This document shows, one piece after another, positions 14,617 to 23,314 of a stretch of DNA of 64,000 nt (the stretch's first letter is position 1; each line of letters opens with the position of its first letter). This DNA comes from Rubrobacter xylanophilus. GTDB taxonomy: Bacteria; Actinomycetota; Rubrobacteria; Rubrobacterales; Rubrobacteraceae. The notes below the pieces were generated by a model. That model made no database searches. It worked only from the letters and a program-made list of their open reading frames with translations, and was not told the origin of the DNA. The stretch covers positions 1,909,501-1,973,500 of the forward strand of contig NZ_AP019791.1 of NCBI RefSeq assembly GCF_007164525.1, written 5' to 3'. Position numbers and translations under genes: made by a program.

Positions 14617-16599
14617 CTACCTCTCGGCCTCGCCCGAGACCCGCTCGGCGCCCTCCGGCTGACCCTCGCCCTCCCGGCGCAGCATCCGCAGCACGCCGCC
14701 CGCGAGCAGGATCTCGCGCTCGCGCGGCGAGAACTCGGCGAGCAGCGTGATCTCCTCCCCGCTCTCGGAGCGCAGCGGCACCTCCTCGTCGCCTCTCTCC
14801 AGGCGCTCCCGGATCTCCGGCAGCTCCCACTTCTGGCCCTGCTCGAACCTCTCGTAGTCGTCCTCGTCCTTGAAGCGCAGGGGAAGGATGCCCTGCGAGA
14901 GGAGGTTGCGGCGGTGGATGCGGGCGAAGCTCTTGGCGATGACCGCCCGTATCCCGAGATGCAGCGGGGCCAGGGCGGCGTGCTCGCGGCTCGAGCCCTG
15001 CCCGTAGTTGTGCCCCCCGACGATGAACCCGGGCGCCATCCTCTGCGCCTTCTCGTGGTAGTCGGGGTCGAAGCGGCGGAAAGTGTATTTCGCTATCTCC
15101 GGTATGTTCGAGCGGTACGCCATCACCTCCACCCCGTCGGGGGCGAGATCTCCGGTGGAGATGTCGTCCTCGACGACGATGGTCACCGTGCACGTTAAAG
15201 AATCCGGCAGCTCCGGGGCCTCCGGCGGCGGCTTGATGTTGGGGCCGCGCGGGATCTCGATCCCCCGCGCCTCCTCGGGCGGGGCGGGCGCCAGGATCTG
15301 GCGGTCGTCCACCTCCGGGTTGGCCGGGGCCTCTGGCAGCTCGGGATACTCGCCGAGCTCGCGCGGGTCGGTGATCACACCCCTCAGCGCCGTCGCCGCC
15401 GCCACCGTCGGGGTCGTCAGGTAGACCTGGTCGTTCATCGTCCCCGAGCGTCCGGGGAAGTTGCGGTTGAAGGTCCTGACGCTCACCGAATCCGACGGCG
15501 GGGCCTGCCCCATCCCCACGCACGGCCCGCAGACCGGCTCCAGCATCCGCGCGCCGGCGAGCACGAGGTCGGAGTAGACCCCGGTGCGGGCGATGGAGTC
15601 CAAAATCTGGCGGCTCCCCGGCGTCACGGTCATCACCAGGTCGGGGTGGACTACCTTGCCCCGGAGAACGGCGGCCGCCACCGCGAGGTCGTCGAAGCCG
15701 GAGTTGACGGAGCTCCCGATGCAGACCTGGGCGACCTTCGTGCCTGCCACCTCCTCGACCTTCACCACGTTGCCGGGCGAGTGCGGCCTGGCGATGAGCG
15801 GCTCCAGCTCGTCGAGCGCGATGTGCTCGTGCTCGTCGTAAGAGGCGCCCTCGTCGGCGGCGAGCTCCACGAAGTCGTCCGGGCGCTGCTGGGCCTCCAA
15901 CCACTCGCGGGTGCGCTCGTCGGAGGGGAAGATGCCGGTCGTGGCGCCGAGCTCGGCGATCATGTTGCAGATCGTGGTCCGTCCGGTGACGTCTATCGTC
16001 TTCACGCCCTCGCCGTAGAACTCGAAAATCCTGTTCAAGCCCCCGCGCACGCCGCGCCTCCGCAGAAGCTCCAGAATGACGTCCTTCGGCGTCACCCAGT
16101 CGGAGAGCCTGCCGGTGAGCTCGACGCCGACCACCTTCGGCGCGGGCGTCTGGAAGGGCTGCCCGGCCATCACCAGCGCCACGTCCAGCCCCCCTGCCCC
16201 GATGGCGATGGACCCGAGGGCGCCGGAGCTCGTGGTGTGCGAGTCGGCCCCGATGAGGGTGGCGCCGGGCCTGGCGAACCGCTCGACGTGCAAATAATGG
16301 CAGATACCGTTGCCGGGCCTCGAGAAGTGGATGCCGTATTTGGCGGCGAACGCCTGCAGGAAGCGGTGGTCGTCGGGGTTCTTGTGGTCGAGCTGGATGA
16401 TGTTGTGGTCCACGTACTGAACGGCGAAGGGGACCCGCACCCGGTCGACGCCCATGCGCTCGAACTGCAGGCAGGCCATGGTTCCGGTGGCGTCCTGCAG
16501 GAGGGTCTGGTCTATGCGGAGGGCGACCTCTTCGCCGGGCTCCAGAGAGCCGCCGACCATGTGCTCCTTGAAGATCTTGGCGACCAGGTTGTCGGCCAT
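14617..16599 (-). CDS. Aconitate hydratase, short (about 660-residue) type
   Basis: Iron-sulfur TCA enzyme of 660 residues interconverting citrate and isocitrate. The [4Fe-4S] cysteines are in VCIGSSVNSG (about 317-326) and CGPCVGMG (about 380-387). The substrate-binding GADSHTTSSGALG is near 118 and the swivel-domain GGHNYGQGSSREHAAL near 545. At 660 residues it is shorter than the roughly 900-residue AcnA of most actinobacteria and resembles the separate putative aconitase/homoaconitase clade. ATG 16599 is chosen for its GGAGAGGAAGG ribosome site. A role in citrate metabolism is likely but homoaconitase activity is not excluded. Confidence 0.88.
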   Translation of the reverse strand: MADNLVAKIFKEHMVGGSLEPGEEVALRIDQTLLQDATGTMACLQFERMGVDRVRVPFAVQYVDHNIIQLDHKNPDDHRFLQAFAAKYGIHFSRPGNGICHYLHVERFARPGATLIGADSHTTSSGALGSIAIGAGGLDVALVMAGQPFQTPAPKVVGVELTGRLSDWVTPKDVILELLRRRGVRGGLNRIFEFYGEGVKTIDVTGRTTICNMIAELGATTGIFPSDERTREWLEAQQRPDDFVELAADEGASYDEHEHIALDELEPLIARPHSPGNVVKVEEVAGTKVAQVCIGSSVNSGFDDLAVAAAVLRGKVVHPDLVMTVTPGSRQILDSIARTGVYSDLVLAGARMLEPVCGPCVGMGQAPPSDSVSVRTFNRNFPGRSGTMNDQVYLTTPTVAAATALRGVITDPRELGEYPELPEAPANPEVDDRQILAPAPPEEARGIEIPRGPNIKPPPEAPELPDSLTCTVTIVVEDDISTGDLAPDGVEVMAYRSNIPEIAKYTFRRFDPDYHEKAQRMAPGFIVGGHNYGQGSSREHAALAPLHLGIRAVIAKSFARIHRRNLLSQGILPLRFKDEDDYERFEQGQKWELPEIRERLERGDEEVPLRSESGEEITLLAEFSPREREILLAGGVLRMLRREGEGQPEGAERVSGEAER

Positions 16600-16674
16600 G
16601 GGACCACCTTCCTCTCCCCGCGCTGTCGAGGACCGTGCAGAGACATTCTTACCACGGTACGCCCCGCGCCACAC

Positions 16675-17409
16675 CTATCCCGTCCGGCTGAGCACGAAGG
16701 CCAGCAGGAAACCCGCGGCGGTGGCCAGGCCGACGCTCTCCCCTCCCTCCTCGTAGGCCTCGGGCATCATGGTGCTGGCGAGCATGGTGAGGATGGCCCC
16801 ACCGGCGAAGGACTGGATGGCGGCCACCACGTTCTCCGAAGCCTCTGCGAGAAAGAGGTTGCCGAGGAGCGCGGCGAGCGCCGAGGCCACCGCGACCCCA
16901 CCCCACAGCCCCAACACGTAGCGGGTGGAGTGTCCCGCGCGCCGCATCCCAGCCGCCGAGGAGAGGCCCTCGGGGACGTTCGAGAGAAAGACGGCGGCGA
17001 CCAGCGCGAGGCTGATGCCGCCGCCCTCGAGCAGGCTGATCCCTATGGCGGCCGACTCCGGTATGCCGTCCATGAGGGCTCCGATGGCGATTGCGGCGGC
17101 CGAGCCCCCGCTCTGCCGACCGCGGGAACTCTTGCGGTGCCTGCCGCCCCGGCGGTTGACCACGAGGTCCGCGGCGAAGAAGACCAGTGAGCCGCATAGA
17201 AGCCCGGCCGCCACCGCGTCGAATCCTCCACGCTCGTAGGACTCGGCCGTGAGCTCGAAGGCGACCGAGGAGATCAGGACGCCCGCCCCGAGCGCCATGA
17301 CGAGCGAGAGGGCACGCCGCGAAACGCCGAGGTACAGGCCACCCAGCGCCCCGAGGATGAGGGCAGCCCCGCCGACGAACCCCCAGAAGGCGGCGGCGAG
17401 GGCCCCCAC
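16675..17409 (-). CDS. ZIP-family divalent metal transporter
   Basis: Membrane protein of 244 residues with about eight hydrophobic helices. TM4 has GALMDGIPESAAIGIS and TM5 has VAAVFLSNVPEGLSSA, the paired metal-site helices of ZIP proteins; the usual His of HNxPEG is replaced by Asp and Ser in these motifs, so metal choice may differ. Probable substrates are Zn2+, Fe2+ or Mn2+. It sits 1 base downstream of the following membrane-protein gene on the same strand and likely shares its transcript. Confidence 0.85.
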   Translation of the reverse strand: MGALAAAFWGFVGGAALILGALGGLYLGVSRRALSLVMALGAGVLISSVAFELTAESYERGGFDAVAAGLLCGSLVFFAADLVVNRRGGRHRKSSRGRQSGGSAAAIAIGALMDGIPESAAIGISLLEGGGISLALVAAVFLSNVPEGLSSAAGMRRAGHSTRYVLGLWGGVAVASALAALLGNLFLAEASENVVAAIQSFAGGAILTMLASTMMPEAYEEGGESVGLATAAGFLLAFVLSRTG

Positions 17410-17410
17410 G

Positions 17411-17953
17411 CTACCGCTGCAGAAGCCGCTCGTAGACCAGCCGGTACCTCCGGATGGCCTGTCGCATCTCCTCCGTCCGGGAGCCGCCGCTCCCGGACGC
17501 CTCCCGCAGCCGGCGGGCCTCCCGGTAGTCCTCGGCGGCGTGGGGGTCTATGACGCCGAGGCTCCTGGCCGCCTCCTCGCCCCCGTCCGCCGGGAGGTTG
17601 CGCTCCCGCAACACGTCGGAGACCAGCCCGTCGGCCATCTGCAGCGAGGCCATCGGGTTGTCCACGAAGTTGCGCTCGACCTCCTCCCACTGCTCCCCAT
17701 AGCGCCGCCGGCTCTCGTCGGTGAGCGGCCGGAGCCGTCCCTCGACCTCCTCCCGGTGCTCCCTGAGCTCCCGCTCCGCGGCGCTCTCCGAACCCCGCTC
17801 CTCGGCGGCCCGCTCGTACTCGGGCCCGAACTCCTCCCTGGCCCGCTCCCGCCGCCGCTGCCGGCTCCTCCTGAAGGCCGCGAGGATCGCCAGCAGCGCC
17901 ACGACGACCACGACGGCCACCACCACGACGATAATCCAACCGGTAGTGCTCAA
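17411..17953 (-). CDS. Membrane-anchored protein of unknown function
   Basis: Protein of about 180 residues with one N-terminal helix (about 6-28, very Val-rich: WIIVVVVAVVVVVALLAI), a basic stop-transfer (RRSRQRRRER) and a long charged soluble domain with a conserved-looking segment RPLTDESRRRYGEQWEEVERNFVDNP followed by ADGLVSDVLRERN. I recall this segment in other actinobacterial one-helix proteins of unknown role. The TTG start at 17953 is chosen for its GGAGGAG ribosome site eight bases upstream. It overlaps nothing and leads into the ZIP gene. Confidence 0.75.
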   Translation of the reverse strand: MSTTGWIIVVVVAVVVVVALLAILAAFRRSRQRRRERAREEFGPEYERAAEERGSESAAERELREHREEVEGRLRPLTDESRRRYGEQWEEVERNFVDNPMASLQMADGLVSDVLRERNLPADGGEEAARSLGVIDPHAAEDYREARRLREASGSGGSRTEEMRQAIRRYRLVYERLLQR

Positions 17954-18086
17954 AGACGGAACTCCTCCTCTCCCGATCGAGACCGTACGCGAAGCATTGT
18001 TCCCCCGAAAGCAACCGGCGTAACGCACGGAGAGGGTTAGGAGCGGCGTCAACGGGGAAAGTAACGTCTCGCACGGCGAGGAAAGG

Positions 18087-18296
18087 ATGGGCATGCGGGC
18101 GATAGACTGCGAGTGCGGGAGGCATCTGGAGGCCCCGGACGACGAGGGACTGGTCCGCCGGGTAAGGGAGCACGCGGAGAGGGATCATCCGGAGATGGGC
18201 CTCGGGGAGGAGGAGGCGCGGCGAATGGTGGCCGAGCGGGGCTACTCCTCCACCGGGGACGAGAACGTGGACCCGCGGGCCCCCTCGGGAGCCTGA
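18087..18296 (+). CDS. Small DUF1059-like protein
   Basis: Protein of 69 residues with the DUF1059 pattern: an N-terminal CECG knuckle (residues 8-11), a DDEGLVRRVREHAERDHPE helix with conserved His residues, and a GLGEEEARRMV tail. The Cys and His residues suggest metal binding but no function is known for the family. The ATG has a GAGGAAAGG ribosome site. It is transcribed divergently from the membrane protein at 17411-17953. Confidence 0.75.
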   Translation: MGMRAIDCECGRHLEAPDDEGLVRRVREHAERDHPEMGLGEEEARRMVAERGYSSTGDENVDPRAPSGA

Positions 18297-18300
18297 GGCC

Positions 18301-18708
18301 TCAGCGGACCCGCCGGCGGGGGCGGAGCCGCGAGCGTCCGAAGAGCCAGTCTAGATAACGGTCGGCGGCCCAGCCTCCGGTCGCCCCGCCGGCGGCGCCG
18401 AGCACCACGTCGAAGACCGTGTCCGGCGGGGCGTGGCTTATGGCAAAGCCCGCCGCATCCAGGAGCACCTCGATCCCTTCCCACCCGGCGGCCCCAGCGA
18501 GCCCTATGGCCGCCCCGCTCAGGGCCGCGCGGGAGGGGGTCGGGAAAAAGTCGTCGTCGCCCCCATTGCTGTAGATGATCTCGGCGGTTATCGCGACGAG
18601 GGTGAACGGCGTGACAAAGCGCGCCACTTCGTCGTAGAGCGGGACCGGCTCGAAGAGGTGCCAGAGAAAGCCGGCGCCGTTCAGTGCCGCGCACAGGAGA
18701 ACCAGCAA
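18301..18708 (-). CDS. Small integral membrane protein of unknown function
   Basis: About 135 residues with four predicted helices and an E-rich WEGIEVLLD motif between helices, similar in style to YjdF/VanZ-like inner-membrane proteins (FLWHLFEP, YDEVARFVTPF). The start is uncertain: TTG 18708 is the first standard codon after the tdk stop and leaves the first helix intact; CTG 18735 would overlap the tdk stop. It follows tdk closely, so the two are probably cotranscribed. No function can be assigned. Confidence 0.65.
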   Translation of the reverse strand: MLVLLCAALNGAGFLWHLFEPVPLYDEVARFVTPFTLVAITAEIIYSNGGDDDFFPTPSRAALSGAAIGLAGAAGWEGIEVLLDAAGFAISHAPPDTVFDVVLGAAGGATGGWAADRYLDWLFGRSRLRPRRRVR

Positions 18709-18731
18709 CGCGACCTGGGCGCGGGGGCACC

Positions 18732-19340
18732 TCAGGGCACCTCGTGGCAGTGTCGGCAGCGGGCCTCGTAGCTCTCCTCCGCTCCGACGAGGATGGTGGG
18801 AGCCGAGGCGGGCGCGGGCTCCCCGTCTATGAGGCGCTGGGAGCGAGAGGCCTCCCGGCCGCAGCGGGCGCAGATGGCGCGCAGCTTGATGACCTCGTCG
18901 GCCTCGGCGAGCAGGGCGGGCACCGGCCCGAAGGGCCGGCCGCGGAAGTCCATGTCGAGGCCCGCGGCGATCACGTCGTAGCCCCCGTCGGCGAGGTTCC
19001 TGCATACCTCCACGATACGGTCGTCGAAGAACTGCACCTCCTCGATCGCCACGAGGTCGGTCTCGGGACGCACGGCGGAGAGCAGCTCCTCGCTGGAGGC
19101 GACCGCGGCGGCCTGGTGCAGCAGGCCGTTGTGGGAGCGGATTGCCGTCCTCTCCGAGCGGGTGTCGAGGGCGTGCTTGAAGACCTGCACGCTGCGCCGG
19201 GCGTACAGGGCGCGGCGGACGAGCCGGATCAACTCCTCCGTCTTGCCGGAGAACATCGAGCCGGTTATGACGGTGAGCGAACCCGCGCGCGGGCCGTACA
19301 CGTCGAACAGGGTGTCTGGCGCGCGCGTCACGGTGCGCAT
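18732..19340 (-). CDS. tdk: Thymidine kinase Tdk (type II)
   Basis: Cytosolic nucleoside salvage kinase of 202 residues. P-loop GSMFSGKTEELIRLVRR (about 26-42), the DEAQF-like strand VAIEEVQFFD (about 96-105), and the lasso domain zinc knuckles CARCG and CRHCH near the C-terminus are all visible. Start ATG 19340 gives a 20-residue N-terminal extension before the kinase core; a GTG a few codons later is possible. Transcribed after the TVP38 gene on the same strand with 20 bases between. Confidence 0.93.
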   Translation of the reverse strand: MRTVTRAPDTLFDVYGPRAGSLTVITGSMFSGKTEELIRLVRRALYARRSVQVFKHALDTRSERTAIRSHNGLLHQAAAVASSEELLSAVRPETDLVAIEEVQFFDDRIVEVCRNLADGGYDVIAAGLDMDFRGRPFGPVPALLAEADEVIKLRAICARCGREASRSQRLIDGEPAPASAPTILVGAEESYEARCRHCHEVP

Positions 19341-19360
19341 TCTATAAAACGCCGGGGGCT

Positions 19361-20113
19361 TCAACGCAGGTTGCGCTTGGGCCTCCGGCGCCGCTTCCGG
19401 TGCTGGTGGAGAGCGTAGGCAGCGAAACCCGCGACCACGAGCCCCGAGGTCACCAGGAAGAGCCCCACGAACTGCGGCGCCTGGCGGCCCAGAAACGAGT
19501 AGAGGAAGGTCTGGGGGAGGACGCCGAGCACGGTGGCGACGAGAAAGCTCTTGAACCTCATCCTCGTCAGCCCAGCGGCGAAGGAGATCACGTCGAAGGA
19601 GATCCCGGGGATCAGACGCCCCACGAAGACCGCGTACATGCCCCAGTTGGCGAACCAGCGGTCGGCGGACTGCAGCCCCGCCTTGCCGACCAATACCTCC
19701 ACCGGCCCCCGTCCCAGGTAGCGGGCCACCCCGAAACACACCGCCGCGGCCAGCGTGTGCCCGAAGAGGGAGAGCAGCCAGCCCCAGAAGACCCCGAAAG
19801 CCAGCCCGTTGGCGAAGGTTATGACGAAGGAGGGCAAAGGCGCCGCGAGCGCCTGCACCACCATGAGGAAGACGGAGATCACCGGGGCGAGCAGCCCGTA
19901 GGAGAGGATGTAGTCCCGGAGACCTTCGATGTTCCCCTCGCCGAGTATGCCGAGCACCCGCCCGACTTCGGCCCTGAAGCCAGGTAGCGCGAGGTAAAGG
20001 AGACCGAAGAGAACCCCCAGCACCACAAACAGACCGAACCGCACCCACCAGACCAGCCGCGCATCCGGCCTCACGGGGGGCATCGCGGGAGGTATCCGGC
20101 CCGCCTTGCTCAC
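19361..20113 (-). CDS. TVP38/TMEM64 (DedA-like) membrane protein
   Basis: Integral membrane protein of 250 residues with about six helices. The family signature is visible as GRLIPGISFDVISFAAGLTRMRF (about 163-185) and an upstream PLPSFVITFANGLAFG re-entrant loop. Family members are implicated in lipid scrambling or membrane homeostasis. The C-terminus is strongly basic (HRKRRRRPKRNLR). GTG start with no strong ribosome site. Upstream of tdk on the same strand. Confidence 0.85.
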   Translation of the reverse strand: MSKAGRIPPAMPPVRPDARLVWWVRFGLFVVLGVLFGLLYLALPGFRAEVGRVLGILGEGNIEGLRDYILSYGLLAPVISVFLMVVQALAAPLPSFVITFANGLAFGVFWGWLLSLFGHTLAAAVCFGVARYLGRGPVEVLVGKAGLQSADRWFANWGMYAVFVGRLIPGISFDVISFAAGLTRMRFKSFLVATVLGVLPQTFLYSFLGRQAPQFVGLFLVTSGLVVAGFAAYALHQHRKRRRRPKRNLR

Positions 20114-20154
20114 GGGCCAATCTTACACCAGGACGTCCGGGAGCCGGAGAACCC

Positions 20155-21078
20155 TCAGTCGAGCCCCGCCAGCCGGGCCCTCTCCAGGGTGTTCCGGGCC
20201 ATCCGGATGGAGGCGGCATCCACCATCTGACCGTCCACCGCGAGCGCACCGGACCCGGCGGCCTCGGCCGCCTGGTAGGCCGCGACCACCATCTTCGCCC
20301 AGGCAACCTCCTCCTCGGTGGGGGAGAAGATCTCGTTCACGACCCCGATCTGGGCCGGGTGGATGCACCACTTGCCATCGAAGCCCAAAGAGCGGGCCTT
20401 CAGGGAGCTCCTCCTGAGCCCCTCCTCGTCCCGGTAGTCCGCAACGGGGCCGTCGAGCGCCCGCACTCCGGCGACCCGGGCGGCGACGACCACGTGGTGC
20501 ATGGCGTAGTGGAAGCGGTCCGCACCGTAGACTTCGTCCCATTCGTCGGCGACCCCTATGCTCCGCTGGGGCATCCCGGCGCTGGCCGCATAGTCTCCGG
20601 GGCCGAAGTGCAAGGCGGAGAGCCGCGACGTGGCCCGGGCTATCTCCACGGCGTTCGAGAGCCCCTCGACGCTCTCTATCTGGGCCTCGAGCCCGACGCT
20701 GCCCGGCTCCAGCCCGGCCTCGGCCTCTATCGCACGGAGCAGGAGGTCTACGGCGTACAGATCCTCCGCACACCGGACCTTGGGCACCAGCACCGCATCC
20801 ACCGCTCCCCCCGCCCCCCCGACGACCTCCATGAGATCCCGGTGAAAGTACGGGGTGTCGGGGGCGTTCATCCGAAACAAACGCCGCCGACCACCCCAGT
20901 CCAGCTCCTTCATCGCCTCGACGACCCTCGCCCGGGCCCCCGACTTCTCCTCCGGCGCCACGGCGTCCTCCAGATCCAGAAACACCCCGTCCGCCCCCGA
21001 CGCCAGCGCCTTCTCCGCCATCCTCAAGCTCGACCCCGGAACCGCAAGTAGAGACCTGATCGCCAACGCTCCCTCCAT
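20155..21078 (-). CDS. HpcH/HpaI aldolase, CitE/malyl-CoA lyase-like
   Basis: TIM-barrel lyase of 307 residues. CitE-type motifs are RSLLAVPGSS (start), GVFLDLEDAVAPEEK (Asp/Glu Mg2+ site, about 30-44), VPKVR, and IESVEGLSNAVEIA with LHFGPGDYAASAG. The family cleaves citramalyl-, malyl- or citryl-CoA-type thioesters. No citDF or CoA-transferase is adjacent, so a stand-alone malyl/citramalyl-CoA lyase-like role is more likely than citrate lyase. ATG 21078 is chosen; a GGGAGGG lies about 12 bases upstream. It is divergent from the GntR-ABC operon and could share its palindromic operator. Confidence 0.85.
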   Translation of the reverse strand: MEGALAIRSLLAVPGSSLRMAEKALASGADGVFLDLEDAVAPEEKSGARARVVEAMKELDWGGRRRLFRMNAPDTPYFHRDLMEVVGGAGGAVDAVLVPKVRCAEDLYAVDLLLRAIEAEAGLEPGSVGLEAQIESVEGLSNAVEIARATSRLSALHFGPGDYAASAGMPQRSIGVADEWDEVYGADRFHYAMHHVVVAARVAGVRALDGPVADYRDEEGLRRSSLKARSLGFDGKWCIHPAQIGVVNEIFSPTEEEVAWAKMVVAAYQAAEAAGSGALAVDGQMVDAASIRMARNTLERARLAGLD

Positions 21079-21129
21079 ACAAGAAACGAGACCCTCCCTT
21101 ATTCTCGCACACGAAACACCGCCGCTCGC

Positions 21130-21158
21130 TTGACAAGCCCTCTCATATTGTGCATATT
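21130..21158 (+). promoter_or_regulatory. Promoter of the GntR-ABC operon
   Basis: Consensus -35 TTGACA (21130-21135), 17-base spacer and -10 CATATT (21153-21158). The -10 lies inside the 19-bp palindrome at 21150-21168, so repressor binding would block RNA polymerase directly. Confidence 0.65.
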
Positions 21159-21168
21159 TAATATGCAC
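21150..21168. promoter_or_regulatory. Perfect 19-bp palindrome, candidate GntR operator
   Basis: GTGCATATT-T-AATATGCAC: two exact 9-bp half-sites around one base, overlapping the -10 of the operon that encodes a YtrA-type GntR regulator. Size, AT-rich centre and place are typical for GntR autorepression. Confidence 0.65.
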
Positions 21169-21201
21169 AGTAGTGACAGCGTCTTGAGGAAGGTGAGCGG
21201 G

Positions 21202-21975
21202 ATGGACAAAGCGCGGGTGGAAGGTCGGGAGGCGGGTGCTCTGGCGGATGCCCTGTGGCTCGCCGGGAAGGAGATCCGGCGGTCCTGGCTCTCGTATCCG
21301 GCGAGCGGCATCTTCATGTTGGTCTTGGGGGTCATGGCCACGCCGGGCCTCTCGAGGATAGCGATCGGTGGAGGGTTCGGGGAGCGTGGCGGGTTCGAGA
21401 GGGCGTTCGGCGCCTTATTCCCGGACTATCTGTTTTTGATCGTCGGTCTGATATTCTGCGTCAATTCGCTCTCCCGGGACTACCTGGTATTGTGGAGCGA
21501 CGACCCCTTCTCGTCGAGGCTGGCGTTCCTGCGGAGCCTGCCGATCCCGCCGCGGACCATCGTGGCGAGCCGGATGCTCTCGATGCTCTTCACCCTGCCG
21601 TTCACGGTCCCGGCCTTTTTCGTGCCGGTGTATCTCTTCTCGGACCTGCGGGCGATGGGCGCGTCGTACCTCTGGTTCGTGGGGATCTGGGTCGGCTACG
21701 GCCTCTTCGGGGCCGGCCTGACGCTGCTGATGGAGCTCGGGCTCTCCGGCAAGACGTACACCGCGATCACCTTCGCCATGGTGGTCCCGATCCTAGTGAT
21801 CGTCGCGATCCTCGAGTTCACGGTGCAGCTGCGCCTCGTCGAGAGGACGATAGCCCTGGTCGGGGACTACGGGCCCCTGGCGGCCGTCGTCTCGCTCGTC
21901 GTGGGCGCGGGGCTGTTCGCGTTGCTGGGGCGGCTGACGGCCCGCCGGATCGAGCGCCGGGACCTCTCCGCATGA
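21202..21975 (+). CDS. ABC-2-like membrane permease
   Basis: Protein of 257 residues with about six hydrophobic helices and no soluble domain; first cytosolic stretch LADALWLAGKEIRRSWLSYPASGIFMLVL resembles ABC-2 exporters of the YtrCD/BcrB kind. I chose ATG 21202 because of its GGAAGGTGAGCGGG ribosome site; earlier starts would lie in the promoter and operator. The stop overlaps the GntR start (ATGA). It probably forms the channel for the ATPase two genes downstream. Confidence 0.8.
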   Translation: MDKARVEGREAGALADALWLAGKEIRRSWLSYPASGIFMLVLGVMATPGLSRIAIGGGFGERGGFERAFGALFPDYLFLIVGLIFCVNSLSRDYLVLWSDDPFSSRLAFLRSLPIPPRTIVASRMLSMLFTLPFTVPAFFVPVYLFSDLRAMGASYLWFVGIWVGYGLFGAGLTLLMELGLSGKTYTAITFAMVVPILVIVAILEFTVQLRLVERTIALVGDYGPLAAVVSLVVGAGLFALLGRLTARRIERRDLSA

Positions 21976-22400
21976 GCGGAAAGAGAACACCGGCGCGCAT
22001 ACCCCTCCGGCTCTCGATGGACGACCCGGAGCCCATGTACCGCCAGATCGAGTCGCAGCTGAGGGACTTCATACTCGGCGGGCAGCTCCCGCCGGGGACG
22101 AAGCTCCCCTCCGTCCGGGCACTGGCGAAGGAGCTCTCGTGCAGCGTCATCACGACCCGCCGCGCCTACCAGGATCTGGAGCAGGCCGGGTTCTTACGCA
22201 CCCGGCAGGGGATGGGCACCGTCGTCGCCGAGCTGGACGAGGAGGTGCTGAGCAGGCACCGCAGGGAGCCCGTGGAGGAGTCCTTCCGGGAGGCCGTCCG
22301 GGCAGGGGTGCGCGCCGGGCTCGCGGCGGAAGAGTTGCGCGAGATCTTCGAGAAGGCACTGCGAGAGAGCGAGCGGCTCATGGAGAGGAGAAGACGATGA
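21972..22400 (+). CDS. GntR-family regulator, YtrA subfamily
   Basis: Short regulator of 142 residues: winged HTH (about 20-90) with YRQIESQLRDFILGGQLPPGTKLPSVRALAKELSCSVITTRRAYQDLEQAGF, and a C-terminal helical arm of about 50 residues instead of a large effector domain, which is the YtrA type. YtrA regulators usually repress their own ABC operon and respond to cell-wall-active compounds. ATG overlaps the preceding stop and its stop overlaps the ATPase start, so all three genes are translationally coupled. Confidence 0.9.
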   Translation: MSGKRTPARIPLRLSMDDPEPMYRQIESQLRDFILGGQLPPGTKLPSVRALAKELSCSVITTRRAYQDLEQAGFLRTRQGMGTVVAELDEEVLSRHRREPVEESFREAVRAGVRAGLAAEELREIFEKALRESERLMERRRR

Positions 22401-23281
22401 GCGACCCGGTAATCTCGGTGGAGGGCCTCACCAAGTCCTACGGCGACTTCACCCTCGGTCCCGTAGACCTGCGGATAGAGCCAGGCTACGTGGTCGCCGT
22501 GGTGGGGCCGAACGGCAGCGGGAAGAGCACGCTCTTCAGGATGCTCATGAACCTCGTCCGTCCGGACGCGGGAGAGATACGGCTCTTCGGCATGCGCTAC
22601 CCGGAGAGCGAGGTCGAGATAAAGCGCAAAATCGGCTACGTGCCCGAACGCTCCGTGGGCCACGGCGAGATGACCGCCGCCGGGCTCGGCTCCTTCGTGG
22701 CCCGCTGGTACGACACCTGGGAGCCCGCGCTCTACCGGGACTTGCTCGGCAGGTTCGGCATAGAGCCGCACAAGAGGTTCCGCGAGCTCTCCAAGGGCAC
22801 CCAGCGGCGCCTCTCCTTCGCGCTCGCCCTCGCCACGAACGCCGAGCTCCTCCTCCTCGACGAGCCCACCGAGGGCGTGGACCCGTTCGCCCGCCGGGAG
22901 ATGCTCGAAGACATCTCCCGCTTCGTGGGCGACGGCGAGCGCACCGTGCTCCTCGCCACGCACGTCATAGAGGAGGTGCGCCGCCTCGCCGACTACGTCG
23001 TCTTTCTCGTGGACGGGGAGACCCTTGGCCTCTACGAGAAGGACGCCCTGCTCGAGAGCTGGAGGACCCTCTGGGTGGACCGCCCGCCCGGCGACAGCGT
23101 ACCCGGCATCGTCGAGGTCGAAGAGGGCACGCCGGTGAGGATCGTCTCCGATTCCCCGGCGGAGACAGCGTACGTCCTGAGAGAGCTAGGGACGACGATC
23201 GTCCGGACGGCGCCGCTCGATCTCGAGGAGATCCTCCGGCACCTCATGCGCCCCTCAAAGGCCGCGGACGGAGCCCGGTAA
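22397..23281 (+). CDS. ABC transporter ATP-binding protein
   Basis: ATPase of 294 residues: Walker A GPNGSGKST (about 37-45), Q-loop region VPERSV, signature LSKGTQRRLSFALAL, Walker B LLLLDEPTEGVDP and switch His in LLATHVIEE. The C-terminal 80 residues are a regulatory extension. It belongs to the YtrB/NatA-like branch that pairs with polytopic permeases for drug or bacteriocin export. Its partner is most likely the permease at 21202. Confidence 0.9.
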   Translation: MSDPVISVEGLTKSYGDFTLGPVDLRIEPGYVVAVVGPNGSGKSTLFRMLMNLVRPDAGEIRLFGMRYPESEVEIKRKIGYVPERSVGHGEMTAAGLGSFVARWYDTWEPALYRDLLGRFGIEPHKRFRELSKGTQRRLSFALALATNAELLLLDEPTEGVDPFARREMLEDISRFVGDGERTVLLATHVIEEVRRLADYVVFLVDGETLGLYEKDALLESWRTLWVDRPPGDSVPGIVEVEEGTPVRIVSDSPAETAYVLRELGTTIVRTAPLDLEEILRHLMRPSKAADGAR

Positions 23282-23314
23282 CGAGAGAGACGCAGATCCC
23301 GAAAGGAAAGAACG

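Noticed and set aside
21130-21201. Starting the ABC permease at the TTG of 21130
   Set aside because: That codon is the -35 box. The ATG at 21202 has a proper ribosome site and lies downstream of promoter and operator.
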